Below are positions 8,215 through 16,105 of a DNA stretch of 37,235 nucleotides, in pieces. The DNA comes from Blautia sp. (lineage in GTDB: Bacteria > Bacillota > Clostridia > Lachnospirales > Lachnospiraceae). The notes beneath the pieces are model-generated. The model did not search any database, was not told the DNA's origin, and was given only the letters and a program-made list of their open reading frames with translations. The stretch's first letter is position 1. Each line of letters opens with the position of its first letter. Both the position numbers and the translations under genes were made by a program. Location: contig JARIAQ010000030.1 in NCBI GenBank assembly GCA_029257775.1, forward strand, positions 1 to 37,235, in the 5' to 3' direction.

Positions 8215-9408
8215 TTATTTTGTCATTTTTAAAATTTGATTTAGAATTTCAAAGGCTGTTTCCTCTTTTGTCATTTTCCCGAGTGAAATCTCCTCATCTT
8301 TTGTAATGATTGTAACAACGTTGGTATCTCCGGCAAAACCCGCACCTTCTACTTTTAAATTGTTTGCCACAATCATATCCAGATTTTTCTTTTTCAGCTT
8401 TTTTCTGGAATTTTCCAGCATATTCTCTGTTTCCATAGAAAATCCACATAAGAACTGTTTCTCTGTCTTATGTTCGCCTAAATAAGCTAAAATATCCTTA
8501 CTTCGCTTCATTTCCAAAGATAACTGACCATCTTTCTTCTTCACTTTTTCTGTGCTTACATACTTCGGACAATAATCTGCCACCGCCGCAGCCTTGATAA
8601 TAATATCTTGTTCTGGTGCTCGTTTTGTCACTTCACAAAACATATCTTCCGCTGTTATAACTGGTACTACTGATACAAACGCCGGCACAGGAATGTTTAC
8701 TGCTCCGCTTACAAGAGTTACTTCTGCCCCTCTTTGCATGCAGACTTTTGCAATAGCATATCCCATTTTTCCCGTGGAATGATTGGTAATATAACGTACA
8801 GGATCAATGGCCTCCTGAGTTGGTCCTGCTGTCACAAGAATCTTTTTTCCCACCAAATCTTTTTCATAAGCACATTCTCGCAAGATATGCTGTAAAAGAA
8901 GTTCTGGTTCCGGCATCTTTCCCTGTCCTGTATCACCGCATGCCAAATATCCATAAGCACTCTCAATAATTTCAAATCCATAATGTTCCAGAGTTTTTAA
9001 ATTATCCTGCACAATTGGATTTTCAAACATATTGGTATTCATCGCCGGTGCTAAGATTTTTTTGCATTTGCATGCCATAATTGTTGTGGTAAGCATATCA
9101 TCTGCTATGCCATGAGCCAACTTCCCAATGCAGTTTGCACTGGCAGGGGCAATTAGAACCACATCTGCCTTCTTTGCCAGAGCTACATGCTCTACACTAT
9201 ACTGAAAGTTCCTATCAAAGGTATCCACCAGACATTTATTTCCAGTTAAAGTTTCAAAGGTAATGGGGTTAATAAAATTCTCCGCATTCTTTGTCATTAA
9301 CACTTGAACGTCTGCGTGAAGCTTTTTCAGCATACTGGCAAGGGAAGCAATTTTGTATGCTGCAATACTACCTGTAACTGCAAGCACTACACACTTTCCT
9401 TTTAACAT
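8215..9408 (-). CDS. coaBC: Bifunctional phosphopantothenoylcysteine decarboxylase / synthetase
   Basis: Catalyses two consecutive CoA steps: CTP-dependent ligation of cysteine to 4'-phosphopantothenate (CoaB), then FMN-dependent decarboxylation (CoaC). It has 397 residues from the ATG at 9408, chosen because GAGAGG lies 8 bases upstream; the frame is open 10 codons further. N-terminal flavoprotein domain: VTGSIAAYK, VEHVALAKKADV with the active-site His, APAMNTNMFENP and CGDTGQGKMPEPE. C-terminal CoaB domain: VTAGPTQEAIDPVR(Y)ITN, STGKMG and LKKKNLDMIVANN. It heads the coaBC-ECF S-coaX operon. Confidence 0.96.
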   Translation of the reverse strand: MLKGKCVVLAVTGSIAAYKIASLASMLKKLHADVQVLMTKNAENFINPITFETLTGNKCLVDTFDRNFQYSVEHVALAKKADVVLIAPASANCIGKLAHGIADDMLTTTIMACKCKKILAPAMNTNMFENPIVQDNLKTLEHYGFEIIESAYGYLACGDTGQGKMPEPELLLQHILRECAYEKDLVGKKILVTAGPTQEAIDPVRYITNHSTGKMGYAIAKVCMQRGAEVTLVSGAVNIPVPAFVSVVPVITAEDMFCEVTKRAPEQDIIIKAAAVADYCPKYVSTEKVKKKDGQLSLEMKRSKDILAYLGEHKTEKQFLCGFSMETENMLENSRKKLKKKNLDMIVANNLKVEGAGFAGDTNVVTIITKDEEISLGKMTKEETAFEILNQILKMTK

Positions 9409-9469
9409 TGTGTATACCTCTCTTTTTTTTGTGAACATCTGATTTCAGATTGCTCCGTTTCCGCCTTTT

Positions 9470-9498
9470 ATTATATGGAATAACCTCTAAAAAATCAA
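9470..9498 (-). promoter_or_regulatory. Predicted promoter of the coaBC operon
   Basis: TTGATT (9498-9493), 17 bases, TATAAT (9475-9470) on the minus strand, with a start point near 9463. A small ATCTG/CAGAT hairpin (9437-9450) lies in the leader. Confidence 0.75.
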
Positions 9499-9518
9499 TA
9501 TACCATTTTCACTTCCTC

Positions 9519-9547
9519 TTGTTCCTATGCCTATTCTGTGCTATGCT
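9519..9547 (+). promoter_or_regulatory. Predicted promoter of the YoaK-like gene
   Basis: TTGTTC (9519-9524), 17 bases, TATGCT (9542-9547). The start point near 9554 leaves a short leader with AAAGGAG before the ATG at 9584. Confidence 0.5.
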
Positions 9548-9583
9548 TTTTTTAGAATTTATATTTATAAAGGAGTTTTTCTC

Positions 9584-10258
9584 ATGTCACGTAATAATCA
9601 AATATCTGAAACCCACCTTCTTGGTCTTCTTCTGGCTGTTGTAGGAGGATTTCTAGATGCTTATACCTATCTTTGCAGAGGACATGTCTTTGCCAATGCG
9701 CAAACTGGCAACATTGTACTTTTAGGCGTGAACCTTACCGAGCAAAATTGGAATAATGTATTTTACTATCTCATGCCAATTCTCGCTTTTGTGTCTGGTA
9801 TTCTTGTTTGCGAAGTCATTCAAACCCACTTTAAATGGAAAAAGAAACTCCATTGGAGACAACTTATTGTTCTTATGGAAATTATATGTCTTATAATGGC
9901 AGGATTTCTTACTTCCTCATACTTTGATACTTTGGTAAATATTATAATTTCTTTTGTGTGTGCCCTTCAAGTGGAGGCCTTCCGTAAAATGAATGGAAAT
10001 GCTTACGCTACTACCATGTGCACAGGTAATTTAAGAAGTGCCTCCCAACAATTGTATCTATATGCTACTACAAAACAAAAATCTTACTTGCACAACAGCC
10101 TTCAATATTATAACGTAATTTTATTCTTTATTATCGGGGCAGGAGCAGGTAGCTTTTTTACGAATCTTTTCCATGCAAAAGCAGTATGGTTTTGCGCTAT
10201 TGGTCTGCTAATTGCTTTTACAGCCATGTTTCTTAATAGAGAAGAACACCATAAATAA
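9584..10258 (+). CDS. YoaK/DUF1275 family membrane protein
   Basis: A 224-residue integral membrane protein with about six helices. The N-terminal signature GGFLDAYTYLCRGHVFANAQ followed by TGNIVLLG is typical of the YoaK (DUF1275) family, and the later NAYATTMCTGNLR is also family-like. The function is not established; transport is assumed. The start at 9584 is chosen for AAAGGAG 8 bases upstream, whereas the open frame begins 19 codons earlier with no ribosome site. The GH13 gene follows by 30 bases and may be co-transcribed. Confidence 0.85.
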   Translation: MSRNNQISETHLLGLLLAVVGGFLDAYTYLCRGHVFANAQTGNIVLLGVNLTEQNWNNVFYYLMPILAFVSGILVCEVIQTHFKWKKKLHWRQLIVLMEIICLIMAGFLTSSYFDTLVNIIISFVCALQVEAFRKMNGNAYATTMCTGNLRSASQQLYLYATTKQKSYLHNSLQYYNVILFFIIGAGAGSFFTNLFHAKAVWFCAIGLLIAFTAMFLNREEHHK

Positions 10259-10288
10259 TATGAAAGAAAATTACTAGGAGGCTTAATT

Positions 10289-11959
10289 ATGAAAAGAAAA
10301 TGGTGGCATGACAAAATTGCTTATCAAATTTATCCCAAAAGCTTTTATGATTCTAATGGGGATGGTATTGGAGACTTACAGGGTATCCTACAAAAAATAG
10401 ATTACTTAAAAGATTTAGGCATTGATATTCTGTGGATTTCCCCTGTTTATCCATCTCCTTTTGCAGATCAAGGATATGACATTTCTGATTATTATAATAT
10501 TGATCCCACTTTTGGTACTTTAGAGGACATGGAGCAACTGATTTTAGAAGCTCAAAAACGGAATATGTATATTCTCATGGATTTAGTTGTGAACCATTGT
10601 TCCGATGAACACCAGTGGTTTGAAAAAGCCTGCGAAGATCCCGATGGAGAATACGGAAACTTTTTTTATATTGAAAACAAAAAAGATGGTGAGCTTCCCT
10701 GTAACTGGCGAAGTTATTTTGGAGGTTCTGTATGGGAACCCCTTCCAAAAAATCCGACTAAACAATATCTGCATGTATTTCATAAAAAGCAACCCGATTT
10801 AAATTGGGAAAATCCAAAAGTGCGAGAAGAAATTTTCAAAAATATAAACTGGTGGTTAGAAAAAGGACTCGGCGGATTCCGTATAGATGCCATTATTAAC
10901 ATTAAGAAAAAACTCCCCTATAAAAATTATTCCTCTGACAGAGATGACGGTTTATGTGATATTGCACTTATGCTGGCAGACGCACAAGGTGTTGGTGCTT
11001 TTCTCAAAGAAATGCATGAAAAAACTTTTAAGCGCTATGATGCCTTTGCTGTAGGGGAAGTCTTTAATGAAAAAGAAGAAGATCTTCCTGCGTTTATCGG
11101 TGAAGACGGATATTTTTCCTCTATTTTTAATTTTTCTACTACTTCTTTAGGAAAAAGTGACAAAGGCTGGTATGATTGCCGCCCCATTACCCCTGATGAA
11201 TACAAAGAATGTTATTTTAAATCACAGGAAAAAATCGGTGATATTGGATTCTACTCTAATATTATTGAAAATCACGATGAACCAAGAGGTGTAAGTTATT
11301 ATTTACCGGAAGAGGGGCGCCATCTAGAAGGCAAAAAAATGCTGGCTGTTCTTTATTTCTTCATGCGCGGCATACCTTTCATTTATCAAGGACAGGAAAT
11401 TGGCATGGAAAATCTAGGTACTCTATCACTGGAACAAATTGATGATATCAGTGCAATAGATCAGTATCAGGTATGCATTGATGCAGGTTACTCATCAGAA
11501 GAAGCTTTAAAAATCATTTCACTTTACAACCGTGACAATGCTCGAACCCCTGTACAATGGGATTGTTCTGAAAATGCCGGATTTACAGAAGGTACTCCTT
11601 GGATTATGGTAAATCCTAATTACAAAGAAATTAATATAGCCTCTCAAAAAAAGGACAAAAATTCTCTCCTTTCTTTTTATAAAGAAATGATTGCTCTCCG
11701 CAAAAGTGAGGATTATAGGGAAACGCTAGTTTATGGAGATGTGATTCCTTTTGAACGAAAACGACACAATCTCATGGCATATCATAGAAAAGGAGAAAAA
11801 GATTTACTAATTATAGGAAATTTTCAAAAAGATCCTCAAACAATTTCTCTTCCTTCTTCTGTAAAAAAAGTGCTATTAAATAACTATCCTTCCTTTACCC
11901 TACAAAATAATCTCTTGCATTTGAATTCTTATCAAGCACTTGTATTAGAACTGATCTAG
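10289..11959 (+). CDS. GH13 alpha-glucosidase / oligo-1,6-glucosidase type
   Basis: Intracellular glycoside hydrolase that releases glucose from short alpha-glucans. It has 556 residues and no signal peptide. The N-terminus (WWHDKIAYQIYPKSFYDSNG) is typical of the subfamily containing oligo-1,6-glucosidase, trehalose-6-phosphate hydrolase and alpha-1,4-glucosidase. Catalytic set: nucleophile D200 (GFRIDA), acid/base E257 (GEVF), stabiliser D330 (NHDEPR), plus DLVVNH. The residue after D200 is Ala. In this subfamily Val there goes with alpha-1,6 preference and Ala/Thr with alpha-1,4, so maltose or maltooligosaccharides are likely; this is inference. GGAGG precedes the ATG. No sugar transporter lies next to it. 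Confidence 0.92.
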   Translation: MKRKWWHDKIAYQIYPKSFYDSNGDGIGDLQGILQKIDYLKDLGIDILWISPVYPSPFADQGYDISDYYNIDPTFGTLEDMEQLILEAQKRNMYILMDLVVNHCSDEHQWFEKACEDPDGEYGNFFYIENKKDGELPCNWRSYFGGSVWEPLPKNPTKQYLHVFHKKQPDLNWENPKVREEIFKNINWWLEKGLGGFRIDAIINIKKKLPYKNYSSDRDDGLCDIALMLADAQGVGAFLKEMHEKTFKRYDAFAVGEVFNEKEEDLPAFIGEDGYFSSIFNFSTTSLGKSDKGWYDCRPITPDEYKECYFKSQEKIGDIGFYSNIIENHDEPRGVSYYLPEEGRHLEGKKMLAVLYFFMRGIPFIYQGQEIGMENLGTLSLEQIDDISAIDQYQVCIDAGYSSEEALKIISLYNRDNARTPVQWDCSENAGFTEGTPWIMVNPNYKEINIASQKKDKNSLLSFYKEMIALRKSEDYRETLVYGDVIPFERKRHNLMAYHRKGEKDLLIIGNFQKDPQTISLPSSVKKVLLNNYPSFTLQNNLLHLNSYQALVLELI

Positions 11960-11962
11960 TTT

Positions 11963-11991
11963 TTCACATTCGTGATTTTTGTGCATATACT
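11963..11991 (+). promoter_or_regulatory. Predicted promoter of feoAB
   Basis: TTCACA (11963-11968), 17 bases, TATACT (11986-11991), just after the GH13 stop. It allows iron-dependent control of feoAB separate from the upstream genes. I see no clear Fur box. Confidence 0.55.
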
Positions 11992-12014
11992 ATCTACAAA
12001 AAGGAGTTTTCAGC

Positions 12015-12287
12015 ATGACTTATATTCCCCTATATCAGTTAAAAGCGGGGCAATATGGTATTGTTCAAAAAATCACTTGTTCCAAGGAAGAAATGTCTCA
12101 AAAAAAGGCAATCTTGCAGCGTTTTCTTGATTTAGGATTTTGTGAAAATACACCGGTACAATGTGTAAATACCGGTATTTTCCACAATCCCCACGCCTAT
12201 AAAATCAGAGGTAGCGTTATGGCAATCCGAAATGAAGATGCTGCTTTTATCCTGGTAGAACCTCTTGCTGAAAATTGTGAGATTTAA
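12015..12287 (+). CDS. feoA: FeoA family ferrous iron transport protein
   Basis: Small cytoplasmic SH3-fold protein that assists FeoB. It has 90 residues from the ATG at 12015, chosen for AAAGGAG 8 bases upstream. Typical features are PLYQLKAGQYGIVQKI, RFLDLGFCENTPVQ (the family's R-L-x-x-L-G-F pattern) and the C-terminal YKIRGSVMAIRNEDA. The stop abuts the feoB ATG with no gap, so the two are translationally coupled. Confidence 0.9.
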   Translation: MTYIPLYQLKAGQYGIVQKITCSKEEMSQKKAILQRFLDLGFCENTPVQCVNTGIFHNPHAYKIRGSVMAIRNEDAAFILVEPLAENCEI

Positions 12288-14162
12288 ATGATGTCCCTTT
12301 TAAAAAAAAGAAAAGAATCTGTTTCCGCTACAATTGCATTGGCCGGAAATCCCAATGTAGGAAAAAGCACCATATTTAATGCACTTACAGGTATGCATCA
12401 ACATACAGGTAACTGGGCGGGAAAAACAGTGGAACTAGCAAAAGGAAACTGTACTTTGGGAAAGCAGACCTGTACCTTTGTAGATCTTCCCGGCTGCTAT
12501 TCTCTTACTGCCTGTTCCAAAGAAGAAGAACTGGCTAAAGACTTCATTCAAAATGCTGAGCCTGATTTAGTTGTTTTGGTATGTGATGCTGTATGTCTGG
12601 AACGCCACCTCCATCTACTTATTCAAATTCTTTCTATCACTCCAAAAGTGCTACTTTGTATCAATCTTATGGATCAGGCAAAGAAAAAAGGAATCTGTAT
12701 TTCCTGCTCGGCTTTGGAAAAGGAATTACATATTCCTGTTATTGGCATTACTGCCCACAAACGCTCTGATATAAAAAAGCTGAAAAATAGCATTGATCTT
12801 GCATTAAAACAACAACCTCAATCTCCTGCAAAAGGCAAAAATTCTTGTGAAATAGTGACCTGTACTTTACCATCTCCCCAAAACTGTGCTCAAGAAGCTA
12901 CCCGACTTTATCATATTGCTTTACAATCTACTGATATTCATCTAACAAACAGAGATCTCTTTTTTGATAAACTCTTCACTGGAAAATTAACAGGAATCCT
13001 CTGTATGATCTGCTTTCTTTTACTGATTTTCTGGATTACTCTTACAGGAGCGAACTATATTTCTCAATTTCTTCATGATATTCTTTTTTCCTTTGAACCT
13101 ATTTTCTTCCACTTTTTACAGCAATTTCTTCCTCCAAAACTATGCTGTATGCTCGCTTTTGGGTTTTATCGAGTGACAGCTTGGGTAATCAGTGTTATGT
13201 TACCTCCTATGGCAATTTTTTTTCCGCTATTTACTCTATTGGAAGATTTCGGTTATCTTCCTCGAGTTGCTTTTAATTTAGATTGCTGCTTTGCCAAATG
13301 TAAAGCTTGTGGAAAGCAGGCTCTGACTATGATTATGGGATTTGGATGTAATGCAGCAGGTGTAACAGGCTGTCGCATTATCGACTCACCTAGGGAACGT
13401 TTAATTGCTATTTTGACCAACTCCATTGTTCCTTGCAACGGACGTTTTCCCATTCTCTTAGCTATCCTTACCATATTCTTTGCAGGAAGTACAAAAAGTC
13501 TTGAACTGGCACTTTTACTGACTCTCGTTATTTTATTTGGTGTATTTATGACTTTTATTTCCTCTTGGTTTTTATCAAAAACTGTGCTAAAGGGAGTCCC
13601 TTCTTCTTTCACTTTAGAACTGCCCCCTTATCGAAAACCTCAAATCGCCTCTGTTTTAATACATTCTGTCATAAACCGTACCATTCGTGTTCTTTTACGT
13701 GCTATTGTCGCTGCAGCGCCTGCTGGAATTATCATCTGGATTATGGCAAATACAACCATCGCAGAAAACAGCATTTTAAATCTTGTATCAGAATTTTTAA
13801 ACCCTTTTGCCCAGCTTTTAGGCTTAGACGGAAAAATTCTTCTTGCTTTTCTGCTAGGGCTTCCTGCGAATGAAATAGTTATTCCTGTATTGATTATGGC
13901 ATATACTGCCCAATCCTCCCTAACAGATTTTGAAAGTCTTTCTAGCCTTCATACCTTACTTCTTGAACAAGGATGGACTCTTTCTACAGCTGTTTCTATG
14001 CTAATTTTTTGTGTACTTCACTGGCCTTGTGCTACTACACTTTTAACCATAAAAAAAGAAACCCATAGTCTAAAGTGGACAATACTCGCTTTCCTTTTAC
14101 CGACTTGTATGGGATTTCTCTTATGTTTTCTTGTAACTTGTATTTTTCGTATATTTTTATAA
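12288..14162 (+). CDS. feoB: Ferrous iron transporter FeoB, short divergent form
   Basis: GTPase-coupled membrane importer of Fe2+. It has 624 residues against about 770 for the E. coli protein. N-terminal G domain: G1 GNPNVGKS (20-27), switch TGNWAGKTVE, G3 DLPG (66-69), G4 NLMD (126-129). The membrane part starts near residue 240 and has about ten helices, with two Gate-type repeats. The central region reads GFGCNAAGVTGC and later IVPCNGRFP, departing from the common GFGCNVPA...SCSARLP pattern. The start may be either of two adjacent ATGs. The shorter length comes mainly from a small linker and no long C-terminal tail. Iron transport is assigned by family and by feoA. Confidence 0.93.
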   Translation: MMSLLKKRKESVSATIALAGNPNVGKSTIFNALTGMHQHTGNWAGKTVELAKGNCTLGKQTCTFVDLPGCYSLTACSKEEELAKDFIQNAEPDLVVLVCDAVCLERHLHLLIQILSITPKVLLCINLMDQAKKKGICISCSALEKELHIPVIGITAHKRSDIKKLKNSIDLALKQQPQSPAKGKNSCEIVTCTLPSPQNCAQEATRLYHIALQSTDIHLTNRDLFFDKLFTGKLTGILCMICFLLLIFWITLTGANYISQFLHDILFSFEPIFFHFLQQFLPPKLCCMLAFGFYRVTAWVISVMLPPMAIFFPLFTLLEDFGYLPRVAFNLDCCFAKCKACGKQALTMIMGFGCNAAGVTGCRIIDSPRERLIAILTNSIVPCNGRFPILLAILTIFFAGSTKSLELALLLTLVILFGVFMTFISSWFLSKTVLKGVPSSFTLELPPYRKPQIASVLIHSVINRTIRVLLRAIVAAAPAGIIIWIMANTTIAENSILNLVSEFLNPFAQLLGLDGKILLAFLLGLPANEIVIPVLIMAYTAQSSLTDFESLSSLHTLLLEQGWTLSTAVSMLIFCVLHWPCATTLLTIKKETHSLKWTILAFLLPTCMGFLLCFLVTCIFRIFL

Positions 14163-14175
14163 TTTTTCCAAAGTA

Positions 14176-14219
14176 ACTTTGTGTTCCATAGGCAGAGATT
14201 TGCTCATAGAACACAAAGT
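14176..14219. terminator. Inverted repeat between convergent feoB and gntR
   Basis: Perfect 11-bp arms ACTTTGTGTTC (14176-14186) and complement (14209-14219) with a 22-base loop. It lies after the feoB stop, and the right arm overlaps the last codons of gntR. There is no strong T-run on either side, so it is at best a weak two-way terminator. Confidence 0.5.
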
Positions 14220-14917
14220 CTGCTTTCTGCCAACATTTGAAGATTCTTATCTATAATATTATAATGCTCCCGAATGCTCTCAATTCCTTCCGACACATCT
14301 TGCCTCTTTAAATTTTCATAAACATTTCGATGAAGTTGTATCAATTCTTCTTTATCCTCAACCACCATATACTTTAACATCTCTCTGATAAAAATTTCAA
14401 ATATTCCTGACAATGCTTCATTTAAGATTTCTAAAAGATGGTTATTGGACATTTTAACAATCTGATCATGAAACCTTTTATCCAATTTCACTCTTTCTTC
14501 ACCTTTTACATTTTCCATCTCCTCTAAGATTTCAGAAAGAGTTTCCATATCTTCCTCTTTTGCATCCTTTACAGCCAGAAGATATGCCCCAATTTCAATA
14601 AATCTTCGCAACTGACTAATCTCAATATAATTCGTCTGATTCATAGATAAAAGCATGGAAAATACTCCACTTAAACTTTCACCAATATGATTAACTAGTA
14701 AGTTTCCCTGTCCTTGGCGACTTTCAATAATCCCCATATTCTCCATAGTTCTTAAAGCTTCTCGAATAGAATTTCTGCTAAATCCCAATGTTGCCATCAA
14801 TTCTCTTTCTGAAGGAATTTTACTTCCAAAAGAAATTTCTCCTGTTTTTGCAAGGTTTGTAATATGTTCAATAACCTGATAATATACTTTTTCATTCTCA
14901 CTTGCTTTTCTTACCAT
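14204..14917 (-). CDS. GntR family regulator, FadR/FCD subfamily
   Basis: Transcriptional repressor of 237 residues from the ATG at 14917, chosen for the AGAGGA site; an upstream ATG in frame lies inside lrgB. The winged HTH covers about 1-75 (GSKIPSERELMATLGFSRNS, REALRTMENMGIIESRQGQG). The C-terminal helical FCD domain has the metal-binding set Asp/His (DKRFHDQIV), His (LHRNVYE) and His (REHYNII). FCD regulators often bind small organic acids. It is the last gene of lrgA-lrgB-gntR. A TGGT-ACT-ACCA site on the lrgA start point fits autoregulation. Confidence 0.9.
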   Translation of the reverse strand: MVRKASENEKVYYQVIEHITNLAKTGEISFGSKIPSERELMATLGFSRNSIREALRTMENMGIIESRQGQGNLLVNHIGESLSGVFSMLLSMNQTNYIEISQLRRFIEIGAYLLAVKDAKEEDMETLSEILEEMENVKGEERVKLDKRFHDQIVKMSNNHLLEILNEALSGIFEIFIREMLKYMVVEDKEELIQLHRNVYENLKRQDVSEGIESIREHYNIIDKNLQMLAESRLCVL

Positions 14918-14936
14918 TTTCTTTCCTCTTTTGAAT

Positions 14937-15629
14937 CTACATAATTCCTGCAAAAATAGATGCTCCAATTACTGTTAAAAGTCCTGCAACAGCAATGGCA
15001 AGACTGCTCATAGCTCCCTCTATCTGCCCCATTTCCATAGCTTTTGCAGTCCCTATTGCATGAGATGCAGTCCCAAGAGCTAGCCCTTTTGCAATAGGTT
15101 CGTGAATTTTAAAAATTTTACAAATAAACTCTGCGATGACATTTCCCAGAACACCTGTAATAACAATAACAGAAACCGTAATTGTAACAATTCCTCCAAG
15201 CTCCTCGGAAACACCCATTCCAATAGCTGTTGTAATAGATTTTGGAAGCAAAGTTACATATTGCTGATGATTTAAATCAAACAACTTTGCCAAAGCTAAA
15301 ACACTGACCAAACTGGCCAAAACTCCTGATATAATTCCAACTGCTACTGCCATAAAATTCTTTTTTAATAAACTTAATTGCTCATAAAGAGGCACTGCCA
15401 GACATACGGTTGCCGGTGTGAGTAAATAAGTAATATACTTTGCTCCTTGATTATATTCCTTATAATCAACACGAAAAAGCAATAAAAAGGCAATAACACA
15501 TATTGTTCCAATTAATAATGGATTCAAAATTGCTAATTTAAACTTTCTTTTCATCAGTAAACCGATTTCATAGGCTGCAAGACTTAATACTGCCCCAAAG
15601 ATAACTGACTCACTTAGAAACTCTTTCAT
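14937..15629 (-). CDS. lrgB: LrgB/CidB family membrane protein
   Basis: Integral membrane protein of 230 residues, partner of LrgA. Family features: LLKKNFMAVAVGIISG, LPKSITTAIGMGVSEELGG and KGLALGTASHAIGTAKAMEM. The pair was first described as affecting murein hydrolase export and cell lysis; in Bacillus and streptococci homologues act as pyruvate facilitators (established knowledge). Its start overlaps the end of lrgA by 20 bases, so the two are translated together. There is no LytSR pair beside it; a GntR gene follows instead. Confidence 0.93.
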   Translation of the reverse strand: MKEFLSESVIFGAVLSLAAYEIGLLMKRKFKLAILNPLLIGTICVIAFLLLFRVDYKEYNQGAKYITYLLTPATVCLAVPLYEQLSLLKKNFMAVAVGIISGVLASLVSVLALAKLFDLNHQQYVTLLPKSITTAIGMGVSEELGGIVTITVSVIVITGVLGNVIAEFICKIFKIHEPIAKGLALGTASHAIGTAKAMEMGQIEGAMSSLAIAVAGLLTVIGASIFAGIM

Positions 15630-15981
15630 CTTTTTTTCCCTTTCTTTTAATCATAATCTGTGTCACCAGTCCGGTAACTACCATGACAATTACTGTCGTT
15701 ATAACTGTAATTACGATTACCGGCACTACAACTGGACGCAAGGCATCCCATGATTCTAATAAGCCGACTGCTGCTGGTATAAACATAACCGGCATAATCT
15801 CAATAAGAAAAACAGCTGCATCTTTTACCTGATGCACTTTTAAAATTCCTGTACAAAGTGCCAGTAACATTAAAATTAATCCATATACACTTGCCGGTAT
15901 AGGTAAGGGCAAAAGTTCTCTTAAACCTTCTCCTAAAAAGGAGATCAACAAAATAATACTAAATTGTCGTAAAAATTTCAT
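15610..15981 (-). CDS. lrgA: LrgA/CidA family holin-like protein
   Basis: Small membrane protein of 123 residues with four predicted helices, typical for LrgA/CidA: FLGEGLRELLPLPIPASVYG near the N-terminus, then FLIEIMPVMFIPAAVGLLES. It acts with LrgB at the cytoplasmic membrane, either as a holin-like regulator or as an organic-acid transporter. AGAGGA precedes the ATG. It is the first gene of the operon, and its promoter and operator are at 16001-16043. Confidence 0.92.
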   Translation of the reverse strand: MKFLRQFSIILLISFLGEGLRELLPLPIPASVYGLILMLLALCTGILKVHQVKDAAVFLIEIMPVMFIPAAVGLLESWDALRPVVVPVIVITVITTVIVMVVTGLVTQIMIKRKGKKDERVSK

Positions 15982-16000
15982 TTTTATGTCCTCTTTTCAT

Positions 16001-16011
16001 TGGTACTACCA
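16001..16011. promoter_or_regulatory. Predicted GntR/FCD operator
   Basis: TGGTACTACCA is a TGGT-N3-ACCA palindrome, the consensus type recognised by FadR-like FCD regulators such as PdhR and LldR. It covers the predicted lrgA start point (near 16008), where binding would block transcription. Confidence 0.7.
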
Positions 16012-16014
16012 GTA

Positions 16015-16043
16015 AGTATAGGCATCTTACAAGGTAAAGTCAA
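16015..16043 (-). promoter_or_regulatory. Predicted promoter of lrgA-lrgB-gntR
   Basis: TTGACT (16043-16038), 17 bases, TATACT (16020-16015) on the minus strand, followed at once by the operator at 16001-16011. Confidence 0.75.
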
Positions 16044-16105
16044 TATAGACAACTGCTTTTTCCTGTGATAGCATGAAGATACAATAATAATAAAGGAGAA
16101 TAAGA

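Noticed and set aside
13253-13612. Minus-strand open frame of 119 codons
   Set aside because: Antisense to feoB with no ribosome site; feoB motifs run through it without break.
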